From Bdellovibrionales bacterium (lineage in GTDB: Bacteria > Bdellovibrionota > Bdellovibrionia > Bdellovibrionales > JAMPXM01), in assembly GCA_005808505.1 (NCBI GenBank), contig SYLX01000141.1, forward strand, positions 1 through 40,510: a DNA stretch of 40,510 bases, given 5' to 3'. The position numbers and the translations under genes were made by a program. The first letter of the stretch is position 1; each line of letters begins with the position of its first letter. Shown here piece by piece: positions 39,460-40,510 of the stretch. Under the pieces are notes generated by a model. That model was not told where the DNA came from. It did not search any database and saw nothing but the letters and a program-made list of their open reading frames with translations.

Positions 39460-40510
39460 ATGAACACATCGACGACCGGAACTTCGAGTGCCCAAACCCT
39501 AACGACGCAGGCGAATTCTATGACGACGGGAAAGACGGTTTACTTCTTTGCGGCAGGCCAGACTGAGGGCAACGCCGGCATGAAAAACACTCTCGGCGGA
39601 AAAGGTGCAAACCTCGCCGAAATGACGTCGCTCGGGATTCCGGTTCCTCCCGGGTTCACGATCGCAACTGATGTTTGCGGCATCTTCTACAAAAACGGAA
39701 TGCAGATTCCTGCCGACGTTATCGCTTCGGTTGAAGAAGCTCTCGTGCGCGTCGAGCAGAAGATCGGTAAAAAGTTCGGTGATCGCGAAAACCCTCTTCT
39801 CGTGAGCGTACGCTCGGGAGCACGCGCTTCGATGCCGGGGATGATGGACACGATTTTGAACCTCGGCCTCAACGACGAAACGGTAGAAGGCCTTGCGAAG
39901 AAGTCGGGTAACCCGCGTTTCGCGTGGGATTCTTACCGCCGGTTCGTTCAGATGTACTCGGACGTCGTCATGGGAATGAATGCGTCTTTCCTGGAAGTGA
40001 CGATGGAAGATCTCAAAGACGAGAAGAAGTACAAACTCGACACCGACATGAAGACCGAAGATCTTCAGTGGCTCGTCAAAAAGTTTAAGCAGCAGATTTT
40101 CGAAACTACTGGTCAGAAGTTTCCTTCGGATCCTAAAGAACAGCTCTGGGGCGCAATTGGTGCGGTCTTCCGCAGCTGGAATACGCCTCGCGCGATCGCT
40201 TACCGCGGACTTCACGGAATTCCTGAATCGTGGGGCACGGCCGTTAACGTTCAGTCGATGGTCTTCGGTAACATGGGCGATGACTCCGCAACGGGAGTTG
40301 CCTTCACTCGGAACCCGTCGACAGGCGAAAACGCGTTCTACGGTGAGTGGCTCGTGAACGCTCAAGGTGAAGACGTTGTTGCCGGCATTCGCACGCCGAA
40401 CAATTTGACGAAGGCAGAAGCCGCGGCTTCTGGGCGGCCGGGCACATCGCTCGAAGAGAAGATGCCCACCATCTACAAAGAGCTCGTCGACATCTACCAC
40501 AATCTCGAGA
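39460..40510 (+). CDS. ppdK: Pyruvate phosphate dikinase, N-terminal part (cut by window end)
   Basis: 350 codons are visible and the frame is still open at the window edge. The protein interconverts pyruvate, ATP and phosphate with PEP, AMP and pyrophosphate. The N-terminal ATP-grasp nucleotide-binding domain is clear: an N-terminal [14 protein letters not shown] near residues 42-55, PVPPGFTI, the [21 protein letters not shown] motif, [14 protein letters not shown] and [14 protein letters not shown]. The ATG at 39460 has GAGGAG just upstream and gives a Ser/Thr-rich extension of about 25 residues before the usual family start (VYFF). A second ATG at 39520 is closer to the family start but lacks an SD. 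Its enzyme class consumes or makes pyrophosphate, as does the hppA product. An AAGCGC/GCGCTT hairpin (39420-39445) lies in the 46-bp gap after glyQS. Confidence 0.95.
   Translation, partial: MNTSTTGTSSAQTLTTQANSMTTGKTVYFFAAGQTEGNAGMKNTLGGKGANLAEMTSLGIPVPPGFTIATDVCGIFYKNGMQIPADVIASVEEALVRVEQKIGKKFGDRENPLLVSVRSGARASMPGMMDTILNLGLNDETVEGLAKKSGNPRFAWDSYRRFVQMYSDVVMGMNASFLEVTMEDLKDEKKYKLDTDMKTEDLQWLVKKFKQQIFETTGQKFPSDPKEQLWGAIGAVFRSWNTPRAIAYRGLHGIPESWGTAVNVQSMVFGNMGDDSATGVAFTRNPSTGENAFYGEWLVNAQGEDVVAGIRTPNNLTKAEAAASGRPGTSLEEKMPTIYKELVDIYHNLE

Noticed and set aside
39499..40500. A 333-codon open frame on the minus strand at the window end.
   Set aside because: It is antisense to the clear pyruvate phosphate dikinase reading frame on the plus strand, whose motifs are unmistakable; the minus frame has none.
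1..40510. CRISPR arrays, rRNA genes, integrases or transposases.
   Set aside because: No regularly spaced direct repeats, no rRNA sequence and no recognisable recombinase or transposase reading frame were found on either strand.

Overview
The window looks like a chromosomal segment from a predatory or predator-related delta-type bacterium, most likely Bdellovibrionota (Bdellovibrio-like). The strongest single pointer is a stand-alone cyclic-di-GMP-I (GEMM-I) aptamer RNA with its own terminator and no gene behind it (minus strand, about 35921-36120). That is the layout of the abundant 'merRNA' known from Bdellovibrio. SpoVG in a Gram-negative setting, a complete MoxR/Bat operon, two lytic transglycosylases and frequent SD-driven TTG starts fit the same picture. 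No taxonomic marker such as rRNA is present, so this placement is inference.

Layout. 1-4.2 kb: the end of what may be a defence or accessory module, an unrecognised 275-aa protein followed by a very large SF2/SNF2-like helicase. 4.5-8.3 kb: type I methionine aminopeptidase (probably leaderless), a small secreted protein, and a membrane pyrophosphatase (hppA) with a good terminator. 8.4-9.9 kb (minus): a HEPN/nucleotidyltransferase toxin-antitoxin-like pair controlled by a striking double operator, then tRNA-Gln(UUG). 10.1-15.6 kb (minus): an M48 metalloprotease fused to a TerB-like domain, spoVG, a DegP-like lipoprotein protease, a DUF1844 protein, and an HtpX-like protein that has lost all its zinc ligands. 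15.7-23.4 kb (plus): moxR, DUF58, a BatX-like membrane protein, batA, batB, batC-like TPR and batD, tightly packed as one operon. 23.3-27.7 kb: an ALG5/DPM1-like glycosyltransferase divergent from two GT-C-type membrane proteins. 27.7-31.7 kb: Slt70-like and MltD-like lytic transglycosylases. 32.1-35.9 kb: a VanW-glycosyltransferase fusion behind the best sigma70-type promoter of the window, and a secreted cysteine-rich Sel1-like protein. 35.9-36.5 kb: the orphan c-di-GMP RNA. 36.5-40.5 kb: cysteine-free Mrp ATPase, a membrane-anchored J-like protein, glycyl-tRNA synthetase, and the 5' part of pyruvate phosphate dikinase, cut by the window end.

Functionally, much of the window concerns the cell envelope: periplasmic proteolysis (DegP-like), vWA/MoxR assembly factors, peptidoglycan cleavage, and lipid-linked sugar transfer. 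The most interesting items are the orphan c-di-GMP RNA, the HEPN/MNT locus whose promoter and start codon lie inside two operators 21 bp apart, and the M48 pseudoprotease beside the Bat operon. Two inverted-repeat elements of roughly 88 bp and 150 bp are also unexplained.
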